From the NCBI GenBank assembly GCA_050247255.1, contig JBFWUM010000007.1, positions 37,208-101,207 on the forward strand: a stretch of DNA of 64,000 bases. Reading direction: 5' to 3'. This document shows positions 25,321 to 33,817 of the stretch, in pieces. Source of the stretch: JBFWUM01 sp050247255 (GTDB lineage: Bacteria; Acidobacteriota; Vicinamibacteria; Vicinamibacterales; UBA2999). Under the pieces are notes generated by a model. That model worked only from the letters and a program-made list of their open reading frames with translations. It was not told where the DNA came from and did no database searches. A program made the position numbers and the translations under genes. Position 1 is the first letter of the stretch. Each line of letters begins with the position of its first letter.

Positions 25321-26346
25321 TCAGTCGATCCAGCCGCCGCCGACGACGAGATCGCCGTCGTAGAAGACGACCGCCTGGCCCGGCGTGACCGCCGGCTGCG
25401 GGGTGTCGAAGGTGAACTCGGCGCGGCCGCCGGGCAGCGCGACGACGCGGCCGGGCGCCGCGGTATGGCGATGGCGGATCTGTGCGGACACGCGCAGCGG
25501 CGAGGCCGGCGGATCGACCGCAATCCAGTTGACCCCCGACGCCGTCAGCGCGCCGCGGTCGAGCGCCTCGCGGGGGCCGACGGTGACAGCCCGCGACGCC
25601 GCGTCGATCTTGAGGACGTAGAGCGGCGCAGTTGTGCCGCCGATGCCGAGCCCCTTGCGCTGGCCGACGGTAAAGCGATGCACGCCGTCATGGCGGCCGA
25701 GCGCGTGCCCCTCTTCGTCGACGATGACGCCGCCCTGCAGGGTCTCCGGCGCCTTGCGGGCGACGAACGCGGCGTAGTCGCCGTCGGGAACGAAGCAGAT
25801 CTCCTGGCTGTCGGGCTTGTCGGCGACCGCCAGGCTGAGGCGGCGCGCCTGTTCCCGCACCTCTGCCTTGCGGAGCGCGCCGACGGGAAAGACCGCATGC
25901 GACAGCTGCTCCTGCGTCAGCGAGAAGAGGAAGTACGACTGGTCCTTCTCGGCGTCGGCGGACCGCTTCAGCAGCCAGCGTCCATCGGGCGCCTGCTCGA
26001 CGCGGGCGTAATGCCCGGTCGCCACGTGCTCGGCCCCGAGGCCGCGGGCGCGATCGAGGAGCGTGGCGAACTTCAGGTCGCTGTTGCAATGCGCGCACGG
26101 GATCGGGGTGCGTCCCGCCGCGTACTCGCGCACGAAGTTCGACACGACGGTGTCCTGGAACTGCCGCTCGAAGTTGACGATGTAGTGCGGGAAGCCGAGC
26201 ACGGAGGCGACGCGCCGGGCATCGTGCAGGTCGTCGATGGAGCAGCACGATCCGAAGGCCTCCGGCCCGCGGTGGTCGTACAGCTGCATCGAGAAGCCGA
26301 CGACGTCGTGCCCCTGCTCGGCGAGCAGCGCCGCGGCGACCGACGA
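25321..26346 (-). CDS. mnmA: tRNA-specific 2-thiouridylase MnmA, N-terminus lost in assembly gap
   Basis: 342 residues of MnmA, which puts sulfur on U34 of tRNA Lys/Glu/Gln using ATP and a persulfide. It begins inside the PP-loop: only 'SSVAAALL' of the SGGVDSS motif remains and the rest falls in the N run. Visible marks are 'FSMQLYDHRG', 'GSCCSIDD', the Cys pair of 'PIPCAHCNSDLKF', 'ATGHYARV', 'DQSYFLFSL' and the catalytic Cys in 'SQEICFVPDGDY'. The C-terminal beta-barrel is complete ('GAWFYDGD'-like ending reads VVFYDGDLVVGGGW). The gene upstream encodes the sulfur donor enzyme. Confidence 0.95.
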   Translation of the reverse strand, partial: SSVAAALLAEQGHDVVGFSMQLYDHRGPEAFGSCCSIDDLHDARRVASVLGFPHYIVNFERQFQDTVVSNFVREYAAGRTPIPCAHCNSDLKFATLLDRARGLGAEHVATGHYARVEQAPDGRWLLKRSADAEKDQSYFLFSLTQEQLSHAVFPVGALRKAEVREQARRLSLAVADKPDSQEICFVPDGDYAAFVARKAPETLQGGVIVDEEGHALGRHDGVHRFTVGQRKGLGIGGTTAPLYVLKIDAASRAVTVGPREALDRGALTASGVNWIAVDPPASPLRVSAQIRHRHTAAPGRVVALPGGRAEFTFDTPQPAVTPGQAVVFYDGDLVVGGGWID

Positions 26347-26446
26347 NNNNNNNNNNNNNNNNNNNNNNNNNNNNNNNNNNNNNNNNNNNNNNNNNNNNNN
26401 NNNNNNNNNNNNNNNNNNNNNNNNNNNNNNNNNNNNNNNNNNNNNN
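26347..26446. other. Assembly gap (100 N)
   Basis: Exactly 100 N, the usual filler for a gap of unknown size. It removes the end of the cysteine desulfurase gene and the beginning of mnmA. The continuous frame through the N run is accidental and does not show a fusion protein. Confidence 0.98.
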
Positions 26447-27594
<1,148 letters not shown>

Positions 27595-27652
27595 GGCTCC
27601 TTCGATCGTAGCATTCGCCCCTAACCCTCAGCCGTAAAACGACATTCCTCAC

Positions 27653-27682
27653 TGGACAACTTTTTAAACCGGCCGATATACT
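27653..27682 (+). promoter_or_regulatory. Sigma-70-type promoter for the bactofilin operon
   Basis: TGGACA at 27653-27658 and TATACT at 27677-27682 with an 18-bp spacer: five of six consensus bases in each box. It lies in the locally AT-rich divergent gap (27595-27837) and points to the bactofilin gene, giving a leader of about 150 nt that contains the hairpin at 27748-27797. Confidence 0.6.
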
Positions 27683-27747
27683 CAGTGGGCTCTCGCACCA
27701 GTCAGCCCTGAATTTCCGGTTTTTTGGATCGAGGACGTCGGGCGCCC

Positions 27748-27797
27748 CTGTCCGGGACGCCGTGAGTAGGGCACCCCTTTACGGGGTGCCGGGACAG
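27748..27797 (+). repeat. Hairpin in the bactofilin leader
   Basis: An inner stem GGCACCCC (27770-27777) pairs with GGGGTGCC (27783-27790), and an outer CTGTCC (27748-27753) pairs with GGACAG (27792-27797). There is no T run, so a terminator is unlikely. It may be an mRNA-stabilising or attenuating structure, or a dispersed repeat. Confidence 0.55.
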
Positions 27798-27837
27798 TGC
27801 GCCGGGGTCTGCACCGGACCCGCGTGGCGGAGGAACT

Positions 27838-28377
27838 ATGTGGAAGCGTGATGAAGCGGTGAAACCGACCAGTGGTCCCGCCTCGGAGACCAAGCCGGCA
27901 CCCACCCAGCAGGCCAGCGCGCCGGCCCCGCAGGCGGCCGAGAGCCGTCGCCAGATCGAGAGGGACGTTGTGAACATCGGGAAGTCGGTTGTCATCAAGG
28001 GCGAGCTGAACGGGAGCGAGGACCTCACGATCGAAGGGCACGTCGAGGGGAAGATCGAGCTCAAGGACCACGTGCTGACCATCGGCCCGAACGGGAAGAT
28101 CAAGGCGCAGGTGTTCGCGAAGGCGGTGATCGTGCTCGGCGAGGTCAACGGCAACGTGACCGCGACCGAGAAGGTCGACATCCGCGACGGCGGATCGGTC
28201 GACGGCGACATCGTCTCGCCGCGCGTGGCGATTGCCGAAGGCGCCCACTTCCGCGGCAGCGTCGACATGCAGCGCAAGGGCGGCGCGCCGCAGCAGGCGC
28301 CAAGCCAGGGCCAGCAGCAGAACCAGGGCCAGGCGCAGGGGCAGCAGCAGAAGCCGGCCGTCGCGGCAGCGCACTAG
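27838..28377 (+). CDS. Bactofilin (polymer-forming cytoskeletal protein)
   Basis: 179 residues. The central bactofilin beta-helix (about 42-145) shows the repeated hydrophobic pattern 'IGKSVVIKGELNGSEDL', 'IEGHVEGKIELKDHVL', 'GEVNGNVTATEKV' and 'GGSVDGDIVSPRVAI'. Both ends are low in complexity: an Ala/Pro/Thr N-tail and a Gln/Gly-rich C-tail. Bactofilins self-assemble without nucleotide into filaments that shape cells or place envelope enzymes. GCGGAGGAACT before ATG 27838 is a good ribosome site. The next gene starts 9 bp downstream. Confidence 0.93.
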   Translation: MWKRDEAVKPTSGPASETKPAPTQQASAPAPQAAESRRQIERDVVNIGKSVVIKGELNGSEDLTIEGHVEGKIELKDHVLTIGPNGKIKAQVFAKAVIVLGEVNGNVTATEKVDIRDGGSVDGDIVSPRVAIAEGAHFRGSVDMQRKGGAPQQAPSQGQQQNQGQAQGQQQKPAVAAAH

Positions 28378-28386
28378 CGGAGAGCG

Positions 28387-29082
28387 GTGTCGCTTTCCGA
28401 CCTTTTCTCCCGCCGCAAGAAGGCGGAAGATCCAGACGCAGACACCGGGCCGTCCGACGGCCCGGTGCACCCCACCAAGGCACTCGCCAGGTTCCTCACC
28501 AGTCTCGGCAGCCGGTCGCAGCCGGTGCTGCTCGACCTGGGCCCGGTCGTCGGCCAGAACGTCACGTTCTTCGGCGAACAGCTTGGCTGCAAGATCTTCG
28601 TCGAGAACCTGTACAAGGACATCGACCGGCACGTGAAGGAGGGAAAGCTCGAGGCCCTTCCCGGGTTCTTCGAGCAGCGCTTTCCGCAGGAGAGCGCCAG
28701 CGTCGACGGCATCCTGTGCTGGGACGTGCTCGACTACCTCGATCGCCCCGCCGCCCAGGCCGTCGCGAAGCAGCTGGCGCGGATCCTCAAGCCTGAGGGG
28801 GCGCTGCTCGCGTTCTTCCAGGCGACGCAGCCGACGACCCCGGTCCGCCCCGAGTACACGCGCTACGTCGTCGTCGATCCGTCGGGCCTGCAGTACCGGC
28901 CCTACGCTGCCGCCCGCGGCAAGCAGAAGCCGCTGCTCAACCGCGATATCGAGCGGATGTTCGAGCCGTTGCGTGTCGCGGAGCAGTTCCTGCTGAAGAC
29001 CAACCTGCGGGAAGTCCTGTTCCGGAAGCCGGCGGCGCGGCCTCTTCCGCCTGAAGGCGGAAGCCACGGTCCTCAGTCGTAG
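28387..29082 (+). CDS. Methyltransferase-like protein linked to bactofilin, with repeat-derived C-terminus
   Basis: 231 residues from GTG 28387. The middle resembles a class I SAM methyltransferase fold: motif I-like 'VLLDLGPVVGQNVTFF', then 'VDGILCWDVLDYLDRPAA' and 'LARILKPEGALLAFFQ'. The glycine-rich SAM loop is poor, so it could be a degenerate or non-catalytic member. The last dozen residues (LPPEGGSHGPQS) come from the palindromic repeat at 29044-29069, which appears to have replaced the natural end of the gene. It is in one operon with bactofilin; a role in cell-envelope shape is inferred only from that. Confidence 0.7.
   Translation: MSLSDLFSRRKKAEDPDADTGPSDGPVHPTKALARFLTSLGSRSQPVLLDLGPVVGQNVTFFGEQLGCKIFVENLYKDIDRHVKEGKLEALPGFFEQRFPQESASVDGILCWDVLDYLDRPAAQAVAKQLARILKPEGALLAFFQATQPTTPVRPEYTRYVVVDPSGLQYRPYAAARGKQKPLLNRDIERMFEPLRVAEQFLLKTNLREVLFRKPAARPLPPEGGSHGPQS
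29044..29069 (+). repeat. Palindromic PPEGGSHGP repeat at the 3' end of a gene
   Basis: Identical over 26 bases to the copy at 25199-25224 (hairpin CTTCCGCCTGAAGGCGGAAG plus CCACGG). Here it supplies the last codons of the methyltransferase-like gene. Confidence 0.85.
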
Positions 29083-29093
29083 GCACGCCGGCC

Positions 29094-29888
29094 ATGGCGC
29101 GCCCGACCATCGCGCTCCTCACCGATTTCGGCAGCCGTGACCACTACGCCGGCGCCATGAAGGGGGTCGCGCTGTCGATCTGTCCGGATGCCACCCTCGT
29201 CGACATCACCCACGACATCGCGCCGCACGACGTGCTGTCCGGCGCGCTCGAGCTGGCCGCGGCCTTCAAGTACTTTCCCGCCGGCACCATCTTCGTGGCG
29301 GTGGTCGATCCCGGCGTCGGCTCGGCGCGGCGCGGGCTGGCCGCTGAAGCAGGCGGGTATCGCTTCGTCGCGCCGGACAACGGGCTGCTGACGCTCGTCT
29401 TCCGCGAGGCGCCGGCGAAGAAGGTGGTGGAGCTGACCGAGCGCCGTTACGCGCGCCCGACCGTGAGCCGCACGTTCGAAGGACGCGACCGCTTCGCGCC
29501 GGCGGCGGCCTGGCTGGCGAAGGGGATCGACCTGACCGCGCTCGGGCGTACGCTGACCACATGGCAGGAGCTGGACGTGCCGGAGCCGGTGGTGTCGGAC
29601 GCGGAGATCGCCGGTGAGGTCCTGCGCGTCGATCGCTTCGGCAACCTGGTGACCAACGTGCCGCGCCACCTGTTCGAACGCTTCGCCGCCGACGGGGTGA
29701 TTGATGTTGCCGCCGGGCCGCATCACGTGGAGAAGGTCGTCGCCACCTACGCCGAGGCGGCCGCCGGGGATGTCTGCGCGCTCTTTGGCAGCAGCGACCA
29801 CCTGGAAGTCGCGGTGAATGGAGGCAGCGCCGCAGCGCGATTGAGCCTCGATCGGGGGACACCCGTGACCGTTCGCCGCCTGTCGTAG
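29094..29888 (+). CDS. SAM hydrolase (SAM hydroxide adenosyltransferase, DUF62)
   Basis: 264 residues. Family signature: 'LLTDFGSRDHYAGAMKG' at the start, 'DITHDIAPHDV', 'VVDPGVGSARRGL', 'VAPDNGLLT' and, in the C-terminal barrel, 'RVDRFGNLVTNV'. The enzyme uses water to split S-adenosylmethionine into adenosine and methionine and is related to fluorinases. It lies 11 bp after the methyltransferase-like gene, so a link to SAM balance is plausible but not shown. The frame is complete and of usual length. Confidence 0.93.
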   Translation: MARPTIALLTDFGSRDHYAGAMKGVALSICPDATLVDITHDIAPHDVLSGALELAAAFKYFPAGTIFVAVVDPGVGSARRGLAAEAGGYRFVAPDNGLLTLVFREAPAKKVVELTERRYARPTVSRTFEGRDRFAPAAAWLAKGIDLTALGRTLTTWQELDVPEPVVSDAEIAGEVLRVDRFGNLVTNVPRHLFERFAADGVIDVAAGPHHVEKVVATYAEAAAGDVCALFGSSDHLEVAVNGGSAAARLSLDRGTPVTVRRLS

Positions 29889-29936
29889 CTGCGGAACTTT
29901 CGTTCCGCCCCGTGATAGCCTAGGACGTTTGTTCCG

Positions 29937-31151
29937 ATGCTGAACTTCGAGCTGGGTGACGAGCACCGCCTCCTCGAGCAGTCGGTCCGCGAATGGGCCG
30001 GCACGGCCGTCGCGCCGCGGATCCGCGAGCTGGATCGCGAGCACCGGTTCGACCGCGGCATCCTGCCGCAGATGGCCGAGCTTGGGCTGCTCGGCATCTG
30101 CGTTCCCGCCGAGTACGGCGGCGCCGGCATGGACTACGTCTCGCTCGGCATTGCCAGCGAGGAGCTCGAATACGTCGATACCTCACTCCGCGTCATCCTC
30201 TCGGTTCACACCGGGCTGAACTGCCTGTCCCTGCTGACGTGGGGGACCGAGGACCAGAAGCAGCGGTACCTCGTGCCGCAGGCGAAGGGCGAGAAGATCG
30301 CGACCTACGGCTTGACCGAGCCGTCGGCGGGCAGCGACGCGCGCGGCATCCAGACGGTGGCCATCAAGCGGGGTGACCGCTACGTCCTCAACGGCGAGAA
30401 GATGTGGATCTCGCTCGCCGACGTCGCCGACAACTACCTGGTCTTCGCCTGGAGCGACCTCGAGAAGAAGAAGCAGCGCGATCCGTCGGGCATCAGCGCC
30501 TTCATCGTCGAGCGCGCGTTCAAGGGGTTTTCGAGCGGCACGCTCAAGGAGAAGTGGGGGATCCTTGCCGGCAACACCGGCTTCTTCACGATGGAGGAGG
30601 TCGAGGTGCCGGCCGAGAACCTGGTCGGCCGCGAGGGCGAGGGGTTCAAGATTGCGATGTTCGCGCTCGACCAGGGGCGCTATACCGTCGCCGCCGGGGC
30701 CACCGGGTTGATCAAGGCGTGCCGCGACGCCAGCGTGACGTACGCCAGGGAGCGGAAGACCTTTGGCGCTGAGATCGGCTCCTATCAGCTGGTCAAGGAA
30801 ATGATCGCGCAGATGGAGTCCGACTACCAGGCGGCGCGGCTGCTATGGCTGCGGTCAGGCTGGTTGAAGAACGAAGGGCGGCGGAACACGCGCGAGACCG
30901 GGCTGGCCAAGTGGTTCGCGACCGTCGCCTCCGAGCGTGCCGCGGGCGATGCGGTGCAGATCCACGGCGCCAACGGCTACTCCGACGAGTATCCCGTGGG
31001 GCGCTTCTATCGCAACTGCAAGGGCGCGGTCATCTACGAGGGCACGCGCGAGATTCACAAGTTGATGCAGGCTGATTACCTGCTCGGGTACCGGACCGAC
31101 AAGCCGATGCGGTGCGACCTGCCGCCGTATGGAGCCGCCACGAATGGATGA
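29937..31151 (+). CDS. Acyl-CoA dehydrogenase
   Basis: 404 residues. FAD-dependent enzyme making an alpha-beta double bond in acyl-CoA. N-terminal helical domain with 'VPAEYGGAGMDYVS'; the middle domain has 'YGLTEPSAGSDARGI' and 'KMWISLADVADNYLVFA'; the C-terminal domain has 'RKTFGAEIGSYQLVKEMIA' and 'GANGYSDEYPVGRFYRNCKGAVIYEGTREIHKL' split across 31000, in which Glu of 'YEGTREI' is the likely base. The substrate (short, branched or glutaryl) cannot be decided. It ends inside the leader of the fructose-bisphosphatase gene. Confidence 0.94.
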   Translation: MLNFELGDEHRLLEQSVREWAGTAVAPRIRELDREHRFDRGILPQMAELGLLGICVPAEYGGAGMDYVSLGIASEELEYVDTSLRVILSVHTGLNCLSLLTWGTEDQKQRYLVPQAKGEKIATYGLTEPSAGSDARGIQTVAIKRGDRYVLNGEKMWISLADVADNYLVFAWSDLEKKKQRDPSGISAFIVERAFKGFSSGTLKEKWGILAGNTGFFTMEEVEVPAENLVGREGEGFKIAMFALDQGRYTVAAGATGLIKACRDASVTYARERKTFGAEIGSYQLVKEMIAQMESDYQAARLLWLRSGWLKNEGRRNTRETGLAKWFATVASERAAGDAVQIHGANGYSDEYPVGRFYRNCKGAVIYEGTREIHKLMQADYLLGYRTDKPMRCDLPPYGAATNG

Positions 31152-32130
31152 TCTCTCGCTCGAATTCCTGCGCGTCGTCGAACAGGCGGCCATCGCCTGC
31201 GCGCACACGATGGGGCAGGGCGATGCGCACAAGGCCGACCAGGCCGCCGTCGAGGCCATGCGCGCCGAGATGGACACGCTGCCGATCGGCGGCACCATCG
31301 TCATCGGCGAAGGTGAGCGTGACGAGGCGCCGATGTTGTTCATCGGCGAGACTGTCGGCCTCGGCCACAAGCCGGGGAACGGCGACGGCAAGTACCCCAA
31401 GATCGACATCGCCGTCGATCCGCTCGAGGGGACCAACCTGTGCGCCACCGGCGCGCCGAATGCGCTCGCCGTGCTGGCCGCGGCCGAAGCCGGCGGGCTG
31501 CTGCACGCGCCCGACATCTACATGGAGAAGCTGATCGTCGGCCCCAGCTCGAAGGATGCCGTCGATCTCGACGCCCCGGTCAAGTACAACCTCTGGGCGA
31601 TTGCGAAGTCCCTTGGCCGCAAGGTCGAGGACCTCGTCGTCATCGTCCTCGATCGGCCACGGCACGAGAAGCTGATTGCCGACATCCGCGCCACCGGCGC
31701 GCGCATCCGCCTGATTGGCGACGGCGACGTCGCCGCCGGCATTGCCGCCGCGGTCGTCGGCAGCGGCGTGCACGCGGTGATGGGCACCGGCGGCGCGCCC
31801 GAAGGCGTGCTCACCGCCGCCGCCATGCGCTGCCTCAACGGCGAGATCCTCGCGCGGCTGGTGGTCACCAAGCCGGAGCACGAGGAGCGCTGCAAGGCGA
31901 TGGGGATCAGCGACCTGAAGAAGGTCTATCGCTCCGCGGACCTTGCCCCGGGGAAGAACCTCATTTTCGCCGCCACCGGCGTGACCGACGGCACGCTGAT
32001 GAAGGGGGTGCGCTTCTTCGGCGACGGCACCCGGACGACGTCGCTGGTGATGCAGACCAACCCGCACCGCATCCGGTTCATCGACAGCATCCAGGTCACC
32101 GACGAGAAGGACCCGCGCATCCGGTTCTGA
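31144..32130 (+). CDS. glpX: Class II fructose-1,6-bisphosphatase
   Basis: 328 residues from ATG 31144, which has GGAG 9 bp ahead; ATG 31129 is in frame but has no ribosome site. GlpX-type marks: 'GTIVIGEGERDEAPML' and the metal-binding 'DIAVDPLEGTNLCATG', followed by 'VMGTGGAPEGVLTAAA'. Hydrolyses fructose 1,6-bisphosphate to fructose 6-phosphate in gluconeogenesis; some relatives also act on sedoheptulose bisphosphate. It overlaps the acyl-CoA dehydrogenase end by 8 bp, which links fatty-acid breakdown and sugar synthesis in one transcript. Confidence 0.95.
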   Translation: MDDLSLEFLRVVEQAAIACAHTMGQGDAHKADQAAVEAMRAEMDTLPIGGTIVIGEGERDEAPMLFIGETVGLGHKPGNGDGKYPKIDIAVDPLEGTNLCATGAPNALAVLAAAEAGGLLHAPDIYMEKLIVGPSSKDAVDLDAPVKYNLWAIAKSLGRKVEDLVVIVLDRPRHEKLIADIRATGARIRLIGDGDVAAGIAAAVVGSGVHAVMGTGGAPEGVLTAAAMRCLNGEILARLVVTKPEHEERCKAMGISDLKKVYRSADLAPGKNLIFAATGVTDGTLMKGVRFFGDGTRTTSLVMQTNPHRIRFIDSIQVTDEKDPRIRF

Positions 32131-32159
32131 GGCCGGGATTGCCGCCGGCCGGCTCTCGT

Positions 32160-32179
32160 GTAATACTTGCATGTATTAC
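32160..32179. promoter_or_regulatory. Palindromic operator of the RHH/PIN toxin-antitoxin operon
   Basis: GTAATAC (32160-32166) and GTATTAC (32173-32179) form an inverted repeat around TTGCAT, in the AT-rich 66 bp ahead of the antitoxin gene and directly before its AGGAGGAGG ribosome site. Ribbon-helix-helix antitoxins usually bind such palindromes to repress their own operon. Confidence 0.6.
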
Positions 32180-32196
32180 GAGGAGGAGGCTCGGCC

Positions 32197-32463
32197 ATGG
32201 CTTTGACCGTCCGTCTCGGCTCACGTGCCGAGCGCGCACTGAACGCCGCCGCCCGGCGCCGCGGTGTCACGCGGTCGGATATCGTCCGCGAGGCGCTCGA
32301 GCAGTACGGGACGGGGGAGGCCGCCGGGCAGCCGGACCGTCCCTACGACGCGTGGGTGGACGTCATCGGCGTCGTCGATCTCGGCGTGCGCGATCCGGCG
32401 CGGACGACCGGGGAGCAGTTCGCCGCCCTGCTTCGTCGATCTTCCACGCGCCGTGCTCGTTGA
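32197..32463 (+). CDS. Ribbon-helix-helix antitoxin (VapB-like)
   Basis: 88 residues. Residues 1-40, 'ALTVRLGSRAERALNAAA' then 'GVTRSDIVREALEQYG', form a CopG/RHH DNA-binding unit: a beta strand and two helices. The C-terminal half would bind the toxin. ATG 32197 has an excellent AGGAGGAGG at 32180-32188. It overlaps the PIN toxin gene by 11 bp in another frame, the usual coupling in VapBC modules. Confidence 0.85.
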   Translation: MALTVRLGSRAERALNAAARRRGVTRSDIVREALEQYGTGEAAGQPDRPYDAWVDVIGVVDLGVRDPARTTGEQFAALLRRSSTRRAR

Positions 32464-32857
32464 CGCCGGACCGCTCGTTGCCCTGCTGGATCGGGGCGAT
32501 CCCGAGCACGAGCGTTGCGTCGCCACCCTGCAGACACTCCGCGAGCCGATGGTCACCGTGTGGCCCGCGTTCACCGAAGCCATGTACCTGCTGCGCGGGT
32601 CATGGCTCGCGCAGCGCGCGCTCTGGAGCCGGCTGGAGACCGACGCGCTGGCGCTGGCGCCGCTGGACGAGAGCGACGCGCCGCGGATGCGCGAGCTGAT
32701 GGAGAAGTACCGGGACCTGCCGATGGACCTGGCGGATGCGGCGCTGGTGCGCGTGGCCGAGCGGGATTCGTCGATGCGGATCTTCACGCTCGATCGCCGG
32801 CACTTTTCAATCTACCGCCCGCGTGGCCGTCGGCGGTTCACCATAAGCCCTGACTGA
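32453..32857 (+). CDS. PIN-domain ribonuclease toxin (VapC-like)
   Basis: 134 residues from GTG 32453. PIN motifs: 'VDAGPLVALLDRGDPEH' with the first catalytic Asp, Glu in 'VWPAFTEAMYLL', Asp in 'LPMDLADAALVRVAE' and Asp in 'IFTLDRRHFSIYRP'. Four acidic residues bind Mg2+ for RNA cleavage. The family usually cuts tRNA or rRNA when the antitoxin is degraded. The start overlaps the antitoxin end. Confidence 0.87.
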   Translation: MLVDAGPLVALLDRGDPEHERCVATLQTLREPMVTVWPAFTEAMYLLRGSWLAQRALWSRLETDALALAPLDESDAPRMRELMEKYRDLPMDLADAALVRVAERDSSMRIFTLDRRHFSIYRPRGRRRFTISPD

Positions 32858-32861
32858 CGAA

Positions 32862-32877
32862 GCCGCCCTTCGGCGGC
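32862..32877 (+). terminator. Hairpin after the toxin gene
   Basis: GCCGCC pairs with GGCGGC around a CTTC loop, 4 bp after the toxin stop. There is no T tract, so it is at best a weak intrinsic terminator. Confidence 0.35.
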
Positions 32878-32909
32878 GCCGCGACCACGAGCAGGATCCG
32901 CTAACCCGG

Positions 32910-32915
32910 TATAAT
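32910..32915 (+). promoter_or_regulatory. -10 box of the sigma-factor operon
   Basis: A perfect TATAAT, 36 bp ahead of the sigma-factor start. No good -35 box lies at the right distance, so it may need an activator or another sigma factor. Confidence 0.4.
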
Positions 32916-32950
32916 CCCCGGTCAGCTCATCCTTAACGCTTCTGACCAGC

Positions 32951-33817
32951 ATGGCAGTCGGCTCCCTCCCCGTCGCGCCAGAAGGCCGGACACTATTCGA
33001 GCGCCATGTGGCGGAGATCGAACAGGTTATCCGCCTCGTCTCCTCCCGTTCTCACCTGACCAGTGCCGAGGCCGAGGACTTCTCCTCGGACGTGATGGTC
33101 CGCCTGCTCGAGGACGACTGCGCGGTCCTGCGCCGCTTCGAGGGGCGCAGCAGCCTCCGCACGTTCCTGACCGTCGTCATCCAGCGCCAGTTGCTCGATT
33201 TTCGCGCGCGGTCCTGGGGCAAGTGGCGGCCATCCGCCGAGGCAAGGCGCCACGGCGAGGTCGGCATCCTGCTCGAACGATTGCTCACGCGCGACGGCCA
33301 TACGTTCGAGGAGGCGTGCGAAGTGTTGGCGTCTCGACATGATGTGTCTATTCCCCGAGCCGAGATCGAGACGATTGCGGGGAGCCTGCCGGCTCGAACG
33401 AGGCGGCGGTTCGAAGGGGACGATCAGCTCGAACAGGTGGCGGTCGACGCACTGTCACCGGACGAGCACGCGATGACCCGCGATCGGCGAGACACCATCC
33501 AACGCGTGCGGCAGGCCCTGGCGACCCATACCGCGCAGTTGCCGCCGCAGGACCGGCTGATCCTGGCGATGCGTTTTGAAGATGGCGTACAGGTGGCGCG
33601 TATCGCCGACACGCTCAAGCTCGATGCCCGACAGACGTACCGACGCATCGAGCAGCGGCTCAGGGACCTCCGTCGTCTCCTTGCGGCAGACGGGTTCGAG
33701 GCGGCATCGGTGCTGGAGGCGCTGGCGGTGGAGGGAATGCATGACGGGGACGCCGATGCGGCGGAATTCGCGATTCGGCGGCCGTCTATGGTGAAAGGAG
33801 CCTCAGAGTGGCGCTAG
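32951..33817 (+). CDS. ECF-like RNA polymerase sigma factor
   Basis: 288 residues. Region 2 is seen in 'LTSAEAEDFSSDVMVRLLEDD' and 'RFEGRSSLRTFLTVVIQRQLLDF'; region 4 in 'LPPQDRLILAMRFEDGVQVARIADTLKLDARQTYRRIEQRLRDL' (33540-33670). Between them is a longer linker than in classic ECF factors. The 3' end overlaps the next gene, which has an anti-sigma zinc finger, so the pair is a sigma/anti-sigma unit. Its regulon probably includes the neighbouring CHAT module. Confidence 0.9.
   Translation: MAVGSLPVAPEGRTLFERHVAEIEQVIRLVSSRSHLTSAEAEDFSSDVMVRLLEDDCAVLRRFEGRSSLRTFLTVVIQRQLLDFRARSWGKWRPSAEARRHGEVGILLERLLTRDGHTFEEACEVLASRHDVSIPRAEIETIAGSLPARTRRRFEGDDQLEQVAVDALSPDEHAMTRDRRDTIQRVRQALATHTAQLPPQDRLILAMRFEDGVQVARIADTLKLDARQTYRRIEQRLRDLRRLLAADGFEAASVLEALAVEGMHDGDADAAEFAIRRPSMVKGASEWR

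Noticed and set aside
32167..32196. Upstream in-frame ATG for the antitoxin (MHVLRGGG...)
   Set aside because: It lies inside the operator palindrome and ahead of the strong AGGAGGAGG site that serves ATG 32197.
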